Shown: in pieces, positions 45,259-58,249 of the stretch
Numbering within the stretch: the stretch's first letter is position 1
Layout: every line of letters begins with the position of its first letter
Assembly: GCA_035236585.1 (NCBI GenBank)
Contig: CP141130.1
Span: forward strand, 29,213,501 to 29,277,500
DNA: 64,000 bases
Reading direction: 5' to 3'
Source of the DNA: Warburgia ugandensis
Lineage: Eukaryota > Streptophyta > Magnoliopsida > Canellales > Canellaceae
The notes under the pieces: model-generated
What the model was told of the DNA's origin: nothing
Database searches by the model: none
The model's input: only the letters and a program-made list of their open reading frames with translations
Made by a program: the position numbers and the translations under genes

Positions 45259-47882
45259 TGATAAGCGTCTAATTTCTCATAAAAACCACCCAACTAGTTA
45301 CCCATGTGTTACAACTTATAGGAGAAAATAGGGTTTTTTATCAAAATTAGTATGCATTTTTGACCTAGTGACTCAAAAATTTGATATTTTGTAGGTCTAG
45401 AGGCTAATCTAAGGTAAGCATGTGCTGAATCAATTTTTTTAGGATTTAATTAAAGTTTTTCACATTTTGTAAGAAGCGAGATGGCAATCCAATAGTTGAG
45501 ATATATTAAGATGAAATTAGAAGATCAAGACCAAAAGATTGAGTCCAAGCTTAAATGTCATCAATCCAACATGAAATCAAGGTCAAGATGAAGCAATGGA
45601 TGTAATTAAAGAAGCCAAAGGTAGCCAAAGTGGGCCCATGAAGCAAACCATGCATTTCCACTACCTTTGCATGGGAGCCATTCAAGCCACCTTAGCCATA
45701 TGAGCCATGAGAGAAGGTGACAAGTTAAGGAATTCAAGCCACTCAAGCCAATGGATGGAGCTATGAAGCCAAGCTAAGAGAGCCATCTAAGTCAGCCATG
45801 AAGTTAAGCCAATGAAGCCCTCAAAGCCAAATAAGCTAAGCTAAATGGAAGGCCATGATTGGAGGAGAATTTGAATAATTATCCTTGAAATTTATGGGGA
45901 TAATTTAAAGAGAATTATGGAAAAATTTATCAGGATAAGATGGCATGTGGACCAATAGGACGAGACCCTTCTATTTTTCGTGTTTCTCCATTATTTTGTC
46001 ACTTTCCACCTCACCACCATATATCACCACGACTTTAACTTTCCATTCAAGAGTCCTACCATTCTAAGACTCTTCCAACTTCCTAAATTCCCATCCCAAC
46101 CAACCAACCAACCAATTGCAACTTCCTAAGAAATTACTTAGCCAATCAATCTTTTTCATCTTACCTCCTTTTCCTACACATCTCTTTCCTCTTTCTTTCC
46201 TTCCTTATCCCATCCACCCACTTACCATAATTGAAGGGAGGTCAATAATTTGAAGGGGGGAGACACCTAGTACTAAGAAAATGGAATGGAATCTCCCCAC
46301 CTACATGAAACCAAAGGGTAGCCACTCAACTTACCTTGTTTCCTCTTAAAAAACCCTAGCCTACCCACCATCCTGGCCATCCAAATTACTTATTTTTCAT
46401 TTCCACCACACCTTATTGTTAGTCCACCCTAGAAAATATATGATAAAATTTATAAAAACCACACAATGACCTAAGTTGAAAGAATCTTTTAACTCTTGGG
46501 AAAAAGATACATCCTCCATTTAGAGGGAGATGCCCTCTTCCTACTCCCTCTTCTTCTCTCTTGTGCCTTGAATATCGTACTCATTTGGGTGGTTGCTACT
46601 TATTCCAAGGTGGGCTACTATTCATCCAAGTGTTCCACGCATAGGATTGGAAGTGTAGTCTCTTTTGAAAGGTTGGTTTATGCCCTTTGATCTTTCTTCT
46701 CTTAGCTTGTCCATTGTTGCCTTGTTTACCTTTGATTCCATACTTAGTTGTTAGTTGATCTCTTTAATTTCCTTGCTTGCAAGCCTTGAGTTTAGTTTCA
46801 TAATCCATTGATTTAAGAGTTATAACTCTTTGGTAGTGATAACCAAAAGAGTTAGCTATTATATCAAAGTCTTTTTTGCTTGAACACCGTTAACTCTTGT
46901 TGATCTTTGTTGAAATTTTCCCTTCAATTCTTCATGCTGGTTGGACCAAGAGAGATTAGTGAGAGTTAATTTGCAATATTGATGTTGTAATGAATGGTGC
47001 ATACTAATCAAGATTAGCATGTCTCATCATTAATCTCTTGTTTTCAATTCAATAACAATTGATTGTGAATGATTGTCTTGATTGATGAATGCTAGCAAGG
47101 TTGATTTATTTATATGTGACTTCCATGGTTTGATGGTTAAAATAATATTGTTGTTTCAACTTTCCAACTAAGTCAACCAAAAGACTTATGAAACCATGTG
47201 TCCAATCCAAAAGTGTAACACATGGTTTTGAAAGACTTAAGAGTTGAAGCTTGAATGATATCGTTAACTTGATTGTCCCTTCATAGTTTATTAGTTTCAT
47301 TGCTCACTCAACAAGCATGGAAAACAATTCTCTACTCATGTTGAAACCAAGCATGATACCCATAAGTGCTAGGCATGGTTTTGATTGATTTGAAGGATTG
47401 AAATTCAAGTTAATTGCTTACATTCATGCTAGGAAAAGTAGTTTAGCTAGTGGTTGATTTTTAATCTTAATTAATTTGTTAGCATGATGTTGATTTGTAT
47501 TAGTTGTTAAAGTCTTCATTTCCATAAATTTAATTGCTTTCTTTAGAATTTGCATGAGTAGGAAAGTAGATGATTAGTGCATGTTTCCTGAGTTTATTTC
47601 TAAAGTTCAAGTTTAGGGAAGTTGATTTAGAAACATTGTTAACAAATGCATTTTTAGAAAGTTTTCAATTTTAGGATATTTCTTTAGTTTTGCATAATTT
47701 TCATTTCGATGTGTTAATTTTTATTCGTAGTTTAGGTTAAAATATCTCTTGAATTTGGCTAGGTAGATAATTTAAAGTAGGGACCACTAAGCACACAATT
47801 TTTGGATTCCTCCTAGGATCGCCCTCACTAGCTTGCTATATTACAACTGATTCATTCACATACAAGTTAACTTAAAAGCACA
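45259..47882 (+). mobile_element. Athila D 5' LTR
   Basis: It begins TGATAAGCGTCTAATTTCTC and ends AACTTAAAAGCACA. It aligns with 60809-63306 throughout, apart from indels. It includes an AAGCCA-rich stretch (45614-45860) that is shorter in the 3' LTR. The open frame at 46496-46690 is not conserved as coding. Confidence 0.9.
45614..45860 (+). repeat. AAGCCA-rich degenerate short repeats
   Basis: AAGCCA, TAGCCA and GAGCCA hexamers recur every ~10-20 bases (for example AAGAAGCCA, TCAAGCCA, TTAGCCA, ATGAGCCA). The matching part of the 3' LTR is 61133-61275 and has fewer units. Confidence 0.75.
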
Positions 47883-47891
47883 ATAAGTTTT

Positions 47892-47909
47892 TGGCATTGT
47901 TGCTGAGGA
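47892..47909 (+). other. Primer binding site of Athila D (decayed tRNA-Asp type)
   Basis: TGGCATTGTTGCTGAGGA follows the LTR by nine bases. It differs from the tRNA-Asp site mainly at GCGCC to GCATT. Confidence 0.8.
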
Positions 47910-49239
47910 GTTTGCAATGTTTTGTGTCATAGACCATATCTTAGATTATTTTTCTCTAGTATAGCTTTAGGTATATAAGTTTAGTGTTTTGCATTATTTT
48001 AAATTTTTTTTTTGCTATTTTTCTCATATTGACTAATTTCTTTGATTTTTGTGCAGGCGAGATCGGCAAAGAAGTGGCGGGAATCCTATGGGCCATGACT
48101 TCATAAATATAGATTAGGTTTTCATTGCTTTCATGTATTAGGATTTGAGTGAAATTTTTGTGAGGCCCATTATAATTTTGTTTTTAATTTAGTCAATTTT
48201 TAAATGGGTTGTAATAATAGAGGGTAGTGTGGATTATGGTGGCCCACACTTGATCATCATCAGACCCCTCACCATGAGCAATCCTTGCCCATATTTTAAT
48301 TTTTAGGATAAATTGCTTTTAGTATAATTTTGCATTTGTAGTGGTAGTATTAATCATATAGATTGGGGTCATGCATTTATAACTATTGCATAATACTTAG
48401 GATTGTTGCATTAGTTCAAAAAATTATTTAAGAAAGGTTAGCTTGAGCTCGGCTATAACCAAAGCATAGGATGCATGGTTATAATGTCGCATCTGTTAAG
48501 GTGCTTGGCCCTTTGTTGGCTAGCATACAAGTTGGCATTAGTTTACTTTTTATTCTACATTGCACATTTATTGCTTTATGGTGGAATGGAACTTAATGTT
48601 GGTAAGGGTCCCATAGGAACCCTTATAAGATAAGGACTAGATTTCAATACTATCTCCTTGGCCCACCCAAGAATCAATCAACATCCTTGTATGTCGTGAT
48701 CCCAACCCTTGATCACTTATTTAAAAGCAACTAGAAAGAGACTTAAGGTATCAAGCTCACATGACCCTTTTTATAAGGATGAGGTCTGTTATCACTCCTG
48801 TGGCTTCTAAGCACTGCGGTTATAGTGAGTGTCTTAAAATCCAAATAATTTTCCCATGCCTTTCTTCGATGTCAGTTGAGGCCTAACTGGCTCCTAACAC
48901 GAGGATTGTATTAACCACTTTGGAGCAGAACCTAACTGGCAAGCAATAGTCAAATCTAAATAAAAGGAGGAGTTGTCAAGATCTAGGTGTAAGAAGCTAC
49001 CACCTATGTTCTAAGAAAAGATAATCAAGATACTACTCAATTAATGAATATTAGGATTTGATTGCACATCACTTAGAGTTAGAGTTACTGTATTGTTAGG
49101 AAATTTAGATTAGGATAGTTTATGTAGGGGTGTCTATCTCAAAACTTAGAGTTAACACCTTTCGACCCAAATATTCAATGCAACCTTAGACAAGGGTAAA
49201 GAAACCTAGTTCCTATTCCCATGGCTGAACCACCATAAG
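47910..49239 (+). other. Athila D untranslated leader
   Basis: No frame is supported. The segment 48595-49030 matches the leader of element A and also the chromovirus B LTR: GGTAAGGGT, CTTGGCCCACCC, AACTAGAAAGAGACTTAAG, GAGGATTGTATTAACCACTT (48901-48920) and AAATAAAAGGAGGAG. The rest is AT-rich with no obvious structure. Confidence 0.65.
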
Positions 49240-50700
49240 ACATTGAGCACAAAGCTATTAGACATTTTTATGCACCACTCTAGCTCAACACCCCATCTTA
49301 CATAGCTTTACCCCCAACAAACGCAGACCATTTTCAGTTAAAGTAGGAAGTCATACAATTACCCCTACTTATGATTGAGACTAAGAAGAACCATACCTAC
49401 ACATTAAGGAGTTCCTTGATATTTGCACCACATTTAGGTTCTAAAATTTTTCAGATGATGTTATTAGGCTCAGGTTATTCCTATTCTTACTCAAGGACAA
49501 AGCCAAGTCATGGATCAACTCCTTGGGGGTAGGTTCCATTAATACATAAGACCAATTGTCTAAGATGTTTTTGAACAAATTCTTCCCTGATCACAAAATA
49601 AATGCCTTCATCATGAAATTATCAATTTCCAACAAAGAGATGATGAACAATATTATGATTGTTGAGAATAATGGAATGAACTACTAAAGAAATGATCCCA
49701 TCATGGACTTGAGAAGTGGTAGTAGGTTTAATACTTCTGTGAGGCATTGATGCCTCAAAATAGACAAAAAGTAGATGCAAGTAGTGGAGGGGCCCTCATG
49801 CCCAAAGATGAGAGAGGCTTGGGAGTTCTTTCAGACATTGGTAGATAATTCCTAACAATGGGATTACTCCAATAGAAGAGAGAGAAACAACTAAACTCTA
49901 AAGAAAGGGGGTCTATATGAAATTCGAATGCATATAGATCTATCCCACAAGCTAGATTCTGCACTTAATAGAATGGTTAAGTATGATGGGAGAGTGGAAA
50001 ATTTTGAAATTATGTTTCAATCCTTCATGGCCACCACATCTATTAAACCTCCACAGGAGGTATATGCTCTCTATTCAAGTGCAGACCACATCACTACTAG
50101 TTTTCTATCAAATAGAGTGCTTAACAACTATCTTATTGAACAAGAGAATGCATTAACTACATATCATAATTTGAACAACGACCCATATTCTAAGACCTAC
50201 AACCCTAGTTGGACTAGGATCCAAACTTTTCTTTGTCAAAGAATAACTACCAAGGGGACCATTTGTGAACCCCCTAACAAAAACTTTCCTAGAGCTGTAG
50301 TTCCTCAACAGCTACCTAGCTTTCAACAACCTCAATACCCAAAGAAACCATCTTTTGAGGAAAAGATTCAATGCATAATTGAACAATAAAACGAATATAC
50401 AAAAAGGGCTTTGAATCAAGTGCAAAATGTCAAATCTCAAGTCATAGCCAAACTAGAGATCTAGGTTAGCCAATTTTCAACTGCTTTACAAGATAGAGGA
50501 AAGAGTCAATTCCCTAGTTAGCCCATCCCTAACCCTAAGGGCCAATTTGTGATAGGGCCAAGTTCTAAAAACTTTAACCTTCATTAGCATGCCAAACCCA
50601 TAAGCACCTTTAGAAGTGCCTATCACATAGATAACAGAGTTGGGCAGGCTAAGGAAATTGTAGAGGAAAAGAAGGTAACTAAAACACAGGAGAAATAAAA
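49240..50700 (+). pseudogene. Athila D gag, broken
   Basis: The gag core is recognisable over about 49400-49630: HIKEFLDICTTFRF, DDVIRLRLFLFLLKDKAKSW, then FLNKFFPDHKINAF. A frame change and stops follow. An open stretch at 49928-50389 holds the C-terminal proline/glutamine-rich part (VVPQQLPSFQQPQYPKKPSF), followed by the ALNQVQNVKSQVIAKLE coiled segment and degraded sequence to about 50700. No clear zinc knuckle is seen. Gag would form the particle, and element A's RNA would plausibly need a gag of this type or its own. Confidence 0.85.
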
Positions 50701-51763
50701 GAGAAAGAAATCTCTTATAGAACCTATAGTGGAGGCACCCTATGTGCCCAAAGTCCCCTTCCCTAAGTTATTGAACAAGGCTAGAAAGGGAACAAACTTC
50801 AAAGAGTTAATGGATGCATTTAAACATGTCCAAATCAACATTCCATTGCTCAACGCCATAAAGGATATCACTGCCTATGCCAAGTTCTTGAAAGAGCTCT
50901 GCATTAGAAAAAGAAAGCTAAATGTATAGAAAAAGGCATTCCTCACCAAGAAAGTGAGCTCTTTGATCCAAAACGAGACCCCAATGAAGTTTAGAGACCT
51001 AGGGTGCCCTACAATTTCTTGCAATATTGGAGACCATGTCATAGATAGGGCACTGCTTGACATAGGGGCTTGTGTTAACTTGTTACCATACTTTGTCTAT
51101 GAGGAACTAAGGCCCAGTGAGCTTAAACTAACTACTACCATGCTATAGTTAGTAGATAGATCAGTGAAGATACAGTGGTTTGTTTGAAGAGGTTGATACA
51201 GGTGGACAAGTTTTACTACTCAATTGATTTCATTGTATTGGAACTCAGCCTGTATATGATCTCGGTAGCTAGATTTCAGTTATATTCGAATGTCCATTCC
51301 TAGTGTCATCTATTGTCATTATTACTTTTTGGAATGGTGCAATGAAATTGTCTTTTGAGAACATGAAAGTTAAGCTTAATGTCTTTAACACCAACGAATA
51401 ACATTTAGACCTCAATGATTCATGTGAAGTGAATTTAATTGAGAGTCTAATTCATGACATTCATCCATCATCTTCAATCTCTGACCCATTAGAGGCTTGT
51501 CTCATATAGTTTAATGGAGATTTTGATTTAGAGAAGTCTATTGAGGAGGTAAACAACCTTTTAGAGGCTACTCCAATCATGGATAACTCCAAGTGGGGCC
51601 CTTATATGGAACCACTCCCACCTTCAAAGTTTGTTCTTACAACCTTGATCGACCAACCACCTTCTCTGGCTTTAAAACCTTTACTTAACAATCTCAAGTA
51701 TTCTTACCTAGGACTAGATGAAACCTCACCTATTATAATAGCATCACCTTTAGATAATGAAGA
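50701..51763 (+). pseudogene. Athila D protease region, broken
   Basis: The Athila entry segment VPKVPFPKLLNKA and FKHVQINIPLLNAIKDI, AYAKFLKELC is open at 50729-50929. The aspartic protease follows at 50954-51148: GCPTISCNIGDHVIDRALLD and the active-site LLDIGACVNLLP (LGAS is usual, here IGAC). After a stop at 51146 comes a further segment reading VDRSVKIQW. The linker toward RT (51579-51763, SKWGPYMEPLPPSKF, YLGLDETSPIIIASPL) runs up to the solo LTR at 51764. Confidence 0.88.
51759..51763 (+). repeat. Left target-site duplication of solo LTR (GAAGA)
   Basis: It is identical to 56675-56679. Confidence 0.93.
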
Positions 51764-52338
51764 TGTAATAACCCCAATTTTTGTAAATTGATTAAGAAAA
51801 TCAATTTAGTTTGAATTTTAAGAAATTTTGGGCTAGAATATTAGGTTATTGGAAATTCTCTTAGTATAGAGATTAAAATATTATTTAAAACTTAGAAATT
51901 ATGAATGTACTCAAAAAATAGATGAAAATGACACTAAGTACGTTCAATTCCGAGTTAAAATGAAAAATCCCTAATTTTCTTCATTTTTATGAATAAAAGG
52001 GTAAAATGATAATTTTACCCATAACCAAGATCTGAGACATCAATATTTATAATATACTCAGAAATATGAATCCAACGCCACTAAGTACGTTCAATTCCGA
52101 GTTCGGGAGAATAACTTGGATTTTTTTCCATAAAAGGCCAAAATGGTCCTTTCACACCCCGTGGGGCCACAAAGGGCCCACAAACGAACCCAATGGCTAG
52201 AAAAAATGTAATGAGTGGTAAAACTACTACCATCTGCTAGTGGAGAAGGAGGTGGCAGTGGAGGATCCAATGTTAATTTAATATTTAAAGGAATTAAAAT
52301 ATAATTTTTACAAGTAATTATGAAAAATGCAAAACACC

Positions 52339-52346
52339 TATAAATA
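52339..52346 (+). promoter_or_regulatory. TATA box of solo LTR
   Basis: CCTATAAATACACCTCC lies 575 bp into the LTR, the same offset as in chromovirus B. Confidence 0.6.
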
Positions 52347-55300
52347 CACCTCCAAAAATCCTCAAAAAATGTTCATTAAAATTCCCACAAAATCATATTA
52401 CTTAATTTTAAAATCCAAATTTAGATTCCTTCCCAAAATTCCAAAACTCCCAAAAATCTCCCTTCTTGCACTTTCTCTCTCCTCTCTCTAATTGGAACAA
52501 GAGACTTAAATTCAATTAGGCACTATGTTCCAAATTGAATTTCACAAATCGAACTGTTCATACAATCCTAGACTACCTTATCTACAAAACACCCAAATCA
52601 ATTTCAATATCCAATGGTGCATTCAACGGGAAATCACAAAACAAGGGACTATCGAGCTATCTTATCATCAAAGGGTATTTATTTCAAATTGGGTTTCAAA
52701 TATACATTATTTCTCCAATCACGTAGGTGAAAACACTTCCTATACTTATTTCATGTTGTTTTATGTAATTCTTATTTTTTCTATATTTATTTTTAGGTTA
52801 AATTTTATAAAAATAAAGTAAGGCCAAGAACCCTTCAATTCTCAATGATGTAGGGCTTAGATGGAAAATCTGAGCCATCCAATTACTCCTGAAGGGTCCA
52901 AAACCCTTAGGGTAGAATTTTTAAGAAATTTTATAAAGTTTTGGGGAGGATTGATTGGACGGTCCAAAACGGACTGTCTGATCTCACAAATCAAATCGAG
53001 ATTACGGGATGCGCTGTGAAACATTGTATGGAGAAGCGCCCTGTAGGAGGGTCAAGGAGCATCTCCGCGTGTGCATGCCATGTGCGACGTCATCCCGATG
53101 GGAAGACCGCGTGACAATGCATGTCATGGGGGAGCACGTTATGCGTGCGTCCTGGTGATGGGCCCGCAGTGACTGCTCTACCCGATCAATCCAAGACATT
53201 TGTTCTGCTAGGCCCAAATCAAATTTGGACCCTAGGAACAACTATGAACTTTACAGTTCAATTGTGGAGTCAATCTAAACTCCAAATTGAGATTGAAAAG
53301 AAGCTATGGAAATCTTATAACATCTATTTTCTTCTGAAACCATAATATTGATAAAAACATTCTAGAAACATTTCGTTTTCAAGAATTAAGTTTCTAATTT
53401 TTATGATCTTCAAGATCTGAGGTGATCAGATCTTGGGGATCTGATTTACTGATGATATAATGTTGAAATCAAGTGATATCCGTGATTTACTTGGATAGAT
53501 CTAAGATAAATCAAGGGATCTACCCTTTATGGTAGAAAAATCCTAAAAATACAAAGAGACCCCCTTGATCAATGAGATCAAGTATGATCAGACCCTTGGG
53601 ATGGATTGAATGAATAGTATTATGATGTAATCCATTGAGATCATGGATTGGATATGACCAAAAACAAAGGGATATGATTTTGGACCTTAATGGAGTAAAA
53701 GCCCTAAAATTAATTAAAACCATTGATTAAAAGGAAAAGACTGAAGATCTAATGGTTGGATCATAAGTAAAAGCTTTAATAATGAGGAATGGGTTAGCTT
53801 GAGTTATGCATTGATTTAATTAGATTTATTTCATGAATATAGGATCCATGATAGATTATTTTAGAATAACTTCATTTCAAATGTCCATAAAATTATTCAT
53901 GAATGATGAATTGTAACTTAGGACCATGTTGGTATGATTTTATACAATTGTAACTTAGGACTATGTTAGGATTTCATGTTAGATTAGACTATGGTATGAG
54001 ATGGTACCTTAGGTCCATGATCATTTAATTTGAGTTTATTAGATAAAGTACATTAGTTAGAAATTATTTATGGTTAAATTTTATTAGTAGATTTAATTGT
54101 TAAAGTAGTTATGAGATAAAGAGCATAAAACACCAAAAATGGAATCTAATGAGAAAGTAGAGTTTCATGACAGAAATAAGAGTGAATTATTTGACTTGGG
54201 CTTAATTAGCAAGGGCGATAGTTAGTAGGACAATATAAGGATTATCAATTCCTTGGCCCAAACTAAGAGAATAATAAACCCCATGAATGACATTTTAAAT
54301 GTTCATGGACTTAATTAAAATCAATTAGAAAGAGTACTTAGGGTTAACATGCTCATAGGAACCTTGTGAAAGGTTGAGCTAAGGTCACTCTAGTGAATGT
54401 TGAACATGGTGGTTAAGGGGGTTTTCTAACAGTGCCTCACTCTTTCCCTACCTTCTATTGATGTTTGTGAGGTCTAAATGCCTCCTTACATGAGGATTGA
54501 AGTAACCACTTTGTGTTCACCCATTCAGCTAGTAAGCCTTAACCAATTGGAAATAAGAGCAGTCTAGACTTAGGCTGAAATAAGTTATCTTCAACCAGTA
54601 AAACATTAAATGGTTGAATAATAATAATAATAATAATAATAAGAGCATAAAAGGTTAGTAAATTATCTAACCCTAATAAAAATTGCAAGTAAGATAAGGA
54701 TGAACAATAAAAGGAAATACATACTTCTTAATGATGATGATATATATATATTGCTTGCAACTTAGATCAAATAGAATAGAAGTTCTTAGATCAATTAGAA
54801 GATCTTAGATCAAATACAAGATCTGAACCCTTGATCAATTATGATTCAAAGAAGAGAACTAAGATCATCCTCCTTAGGGATGATCAAACAATTAAACTTA
54901 GATCAAAGAAGAACTAGATGATAAAATATCTAAGCTCTTGATTTTTATCAACAAGTATAAATTATTGATCAAAGGATTTATGAAAGATTAAGATCAAAGA
55001 AAGAAATACACAAAGACTTAGAATAGAAAATACTTAGATCTGAAAGATTGGAAGATCATTCTAACCATCAGATCTATTAATCAATAGGATAAACACTATC
55101 TGAGGAAGATAAATCATGATAGGACACACGATCTAGATCCTTTAAATCAAAGGACAAGATTAAACAAAGAATGTAGATAGGATAAAAAAATATAGGATTA
55201 TTCATATTGTATATATATTGACAGTATGTATGGATTTATAAATTACATACATCAGTCAGGATCAAGGAAGATCTGAAGAGATGGATCACTACTTGAAGGT

Positions 55301-56209
55301 AGGAGGATTTTATGAATGCACCTACATGAGAAGTACATGTTGTATACATCATCTTATGTCTGGAAATGTTGACAAGTATAATGTAAATACTTGTATTATA
55401 CCCATTGAAAACCCTTATGATCCAACCAAAACACATGTGAAATGGTTAAGTTAGAATTGAGGAAAACCCTAAGTGAATAAGAAACTAGAAAGTATTCTAG
55501 CCCTAAGTAAACAAATGGATTGTCTGATACATATGAGAATTACTTTACATACAAGCATGGAGGCTTGTGGTTTTGTTTTAAATAGGCATAGGCTCGGTGA
55601 TGCTATGATAGGAGAGTTAGTAGGGGTTGGCCACCCTCTCTCTAAAACTTGTTATTATATGGATACCAAGCCTAAATGAGGCTAAAAATTGGGTGGGGCA
55701 ATTATGGGAAGGCTGCCACTGTGATAGCCATGGTCCTCCCCATAGGGACATGGATATTGTGATTTTCACCAAGGATGGTATAGGTGGATTATTGAGCAGT
55801 TATCCGAGCACACTGGTACGGATTCTGACTGCATGCATAGTAGTCCTTTGAGTATTTTTGCATTATGATGCATGGCATAGTGAAATGTCTTATGATATGG
55901 CATGATGAGATGTCGAGTAGTCGTGGATTACCGATACTACCCAAATGAGGGAGTATTTCCAAAAGAGTATGGATGATGTATCAACTCAACATAAGCTGGG
56001 TATGATTATGTTTTGAGATATTAACTATTTTTCATGGTTTTGATCATATGTATATATCTATACATAGTATACTGTATGTATGTGTAAGGATGTACATATA
56101 TGTCAAAGTAAAGAGATTTCTCCATGAGTATGAATAAGGGGATTATGAAGTATTAGGATTAAATTGTGAAAGTTTTATGCTTCTTGAATCCCCTACCAAG
56201 CATAGCTTG

Positions 56210-56249
56210 CTGAGATATTGTAAATGTTTCAATGTTTACAATATCTCAG
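56210..56249 (+). repeat. Conserved LTR stem-loop
   Basis: CTGAGATATTGTAAA/TTTACAATATCTCAG has perfect 15-bp arms around a 10-base loop, followed by ATACAGAGAAGGAG. Confidence 0.92.
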
Positions 56250-56674
56250 ATACAGAGAAGGAGAATTAGGAGCTCAAGACCTAAAAAGACTTGGAAGAAT
56301 AATCAATCAGGAGAAATCCCTTGAAGACATGTATTTTATTTGAGAGCATTGTATTGTATTGAGAGTTTTTAATGTATGGTGAGGTTTGAAGTTAGGATTA
56401 TGTAATTTGGATGAGTATTGTACTAATACCAGGCTGTACTGTGAACCATTGGATGGATTCTAGAATTTAATAAAAATATATTCCTTCAATAGAATTTTAT
56501 CTTGTACAAAAATTCTACTTATGTTATGTATGAAGTGATGACTTGGGTTTTTCAAAACAAGTTTTAAAGAAAAGAATTTTCACTGCTTTATTTTGCGAAA
56601 TTTTTTTGCTACTAAGGGCCTTGCCTTTGAAAATGTATTACAAAATGTGTTACAAAAAAACTCAGGTTGTCACA

Positions 56675-56679
56675 GAAGA
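56675..56679 (+). repeat. Right target-site duplication of solo LTR (GAAGA)
   Basis: It is identical to 51759-51763. The Athila pol frame resumes immediately after it. Confidence 0.93.
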
Positions 56680-57745
56680 GGAGAGTAAGCTTCTAGGTGT
56701 TCATAAGGAACATATGATCGCTCTAGGGTGGACCATGGTAGACATAAAAGGGATTAGTCCAGCCATGTGCATACATAGAATACACTTAGAAGAAAATTCT
56801 AAACCTACTAGGAAAACCCAAATATGATTGAATCTCCATGTGAAGGACGTGGTCAGAGATGAAGTCCTTAAACTTTTAGATGTTTGCACCATTTTTGACA
56901 GCACTTGGGTCAACCCTGTTCAGGTTGTACCCAAGAAATACGAGGTCACAATAGTCAAAAATGAGGAGAAAGAGTTAGTACCCAGTCGCATGACACCTGA
57001 TGGAGAGTCTACATTGATTGCCAAAAATTGAACATGGTCACAAGGAAAGATCACTTTCCTCTACCTTTTATTAACTAAACACTAGAGCAGTTGGTTGGAC
57101 ATAGCTATTATTACTTTTTAGATGGATATTCTGGTTATAACCAAATTCCTATAGCACCTAAGGATTAGGAGAAGATCACATTCACTTGTCCTTTTGGAAC
57201 CTTCACTTATCGACATATGCCTTTTGGGCTTTGTAAAGTTCTTATTACATTTCAAAAGTGTATGTTGAGTATCTTTTTTGATATGGTAGAAAGGTTTCTA
57301 AAGGTGTTCATGGATGACTTCTTAGTATTTGGGTCATCCTTTGATGAGTGTCTGCACCATTTGAAGCTAGTTCTTGCAAGGTGTTAGGAGAAGAATCTAG
57401 TATCGAACTGGGAAAAGTGTCATTTTATGGTACAAAGTGAAAAAGTACTAGGCCATATTATATCACCCAATGGGATAGAAATCCATAAGGCTAAAGTGGA
57501 TTTAATAGCCAACCTTCCTCCACCAAGGACAACGAAAGAAATATGCTTCTTTTTAAGGCATGATGGCTTCTAAAGAAGATTCATTAAGGATTTTAGCAAA
57601 ATTCCCAAGCCCCTGTACAATTTACTTGCAAAGAAAGATTCCTTCAACTTTGACAGAAACTGTAATAAAGAATTTGAACAACTAAAGACTGAGTTGACCT
57701 CTATAGACATTATCCGACCATTTGATGGGAACACCATTTAAGATT
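56675..57745 (+). pseudogene. Athila D reverse transcriptase, broken
   Basis: The frame resumes after the solo LTR with the Athila RT entry (DIKGISPAMCIHRIHLEE), a TGA at 56825, then EVLKLLDVCTIFDSTWVNPV and QVVPKK. Then come degraded versions of the DYRKLN, FLDGYSGYNQI, FTCPFGTF and MPFGLC blocks (57029-57260). The catalytic FMDDFLVFGSSF lies at about 57308-57345. WEKCHFMV, LGHIISPNGIE and ADLIANLPPP-like blocks lead to about 57570. There are many stops. The order and motifs are those of Athila and differ clearly from chromovirus B. Confidence 0.9.
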
Positions 57746-58140
57746 ATGTGTGATGCATTAGACTATGTTACTAGGGAAATTTTGGGGCAGTGCATTGAAA
57801 AAATTCTCCATATATATACTATGCTAGTAAAACACTAAATGATGTGCAACTCAACTATTCAACCATTGAAAAAGAGTTGTTAGCTGTAGTGTTTACGTTG
57901 GATAAGTTTAGAGCTTATTAGGGTCTAAAGTTATAATATACTCAGATCACGTGGCTTTAAAGTACCTCCTTTCTAAAAATAATGCAAAATATAGTTGGAT
58001 ACTATTGTTACAAGAGTTTGATTTAGAAATTCGGGACAAGAAGGGTTCTGAGAATGTCATTGCAGACCACTTATCTAGATTAGTGATGGTGCACACTAGT
58101 GATAATGTGGCTATAACTGAATCCTTTTCAAATAAATAGT
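57746..58140 (+). pseudogene. Athila D RNase H, broken
   Basis: A CDALDY-like first-aspartate block (about 57750) is followed by [28 protein letters not shown] (about 57850-57910), then [16 protein letters not shown] and [20 protein letters not shown] with DHLSRL (57945-58085). The last 62 codons are open; the join to RT is shifted. Its position between RT and integrase is canonical. Confidence 0.88.
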
Positions 58141-58249
58141 TACTACACATTTCCTAGTTATCTTGGCATGGTGATATTGTGAATTATCTTGTTACAAGAC
58201 AAATGCCAATTATTGGACAAACCAAGATAAGAAAAGATTTTTGACCAAG

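Larger units (their letters stand above)
51764..56674 (+). mobile_element. Solo LTR of the chromovirus B family
   Basis: This is a complete 4,911-bp LTR from TGTAATAACC to GGTTGTCACA, with perfect GAAGA duplications and no internal sequence. It is the best reference for the family: TATA box at 52339, donor-like CAC/GTAGGT at 52723, GC island at 52975-53215, shared leader block at 54200-54620, hairpin plus AAT repeat at about 54591-54645, decayed twin palindromes at 55873-55918 and stem-loop at 56210-56249. It interrupts Athila D pol just before the RT. Short frames in it have no conserved coding meaning. Confidence 0.96.

Noticed and set aside
46496..46690. 64-codon frame with a hydrophobic stretch (LFLLPLLLSCALNIVLIWVV) in Athila D 5' LTR
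   Set aside because: The matching part of the 3' LTR (about 61870-62060) does not keep the same frame and start; likely chance.
49755..49964. Minus-strand frame within Athila D gag
   Set aside because: Shadow of the plus-strand gag relic.
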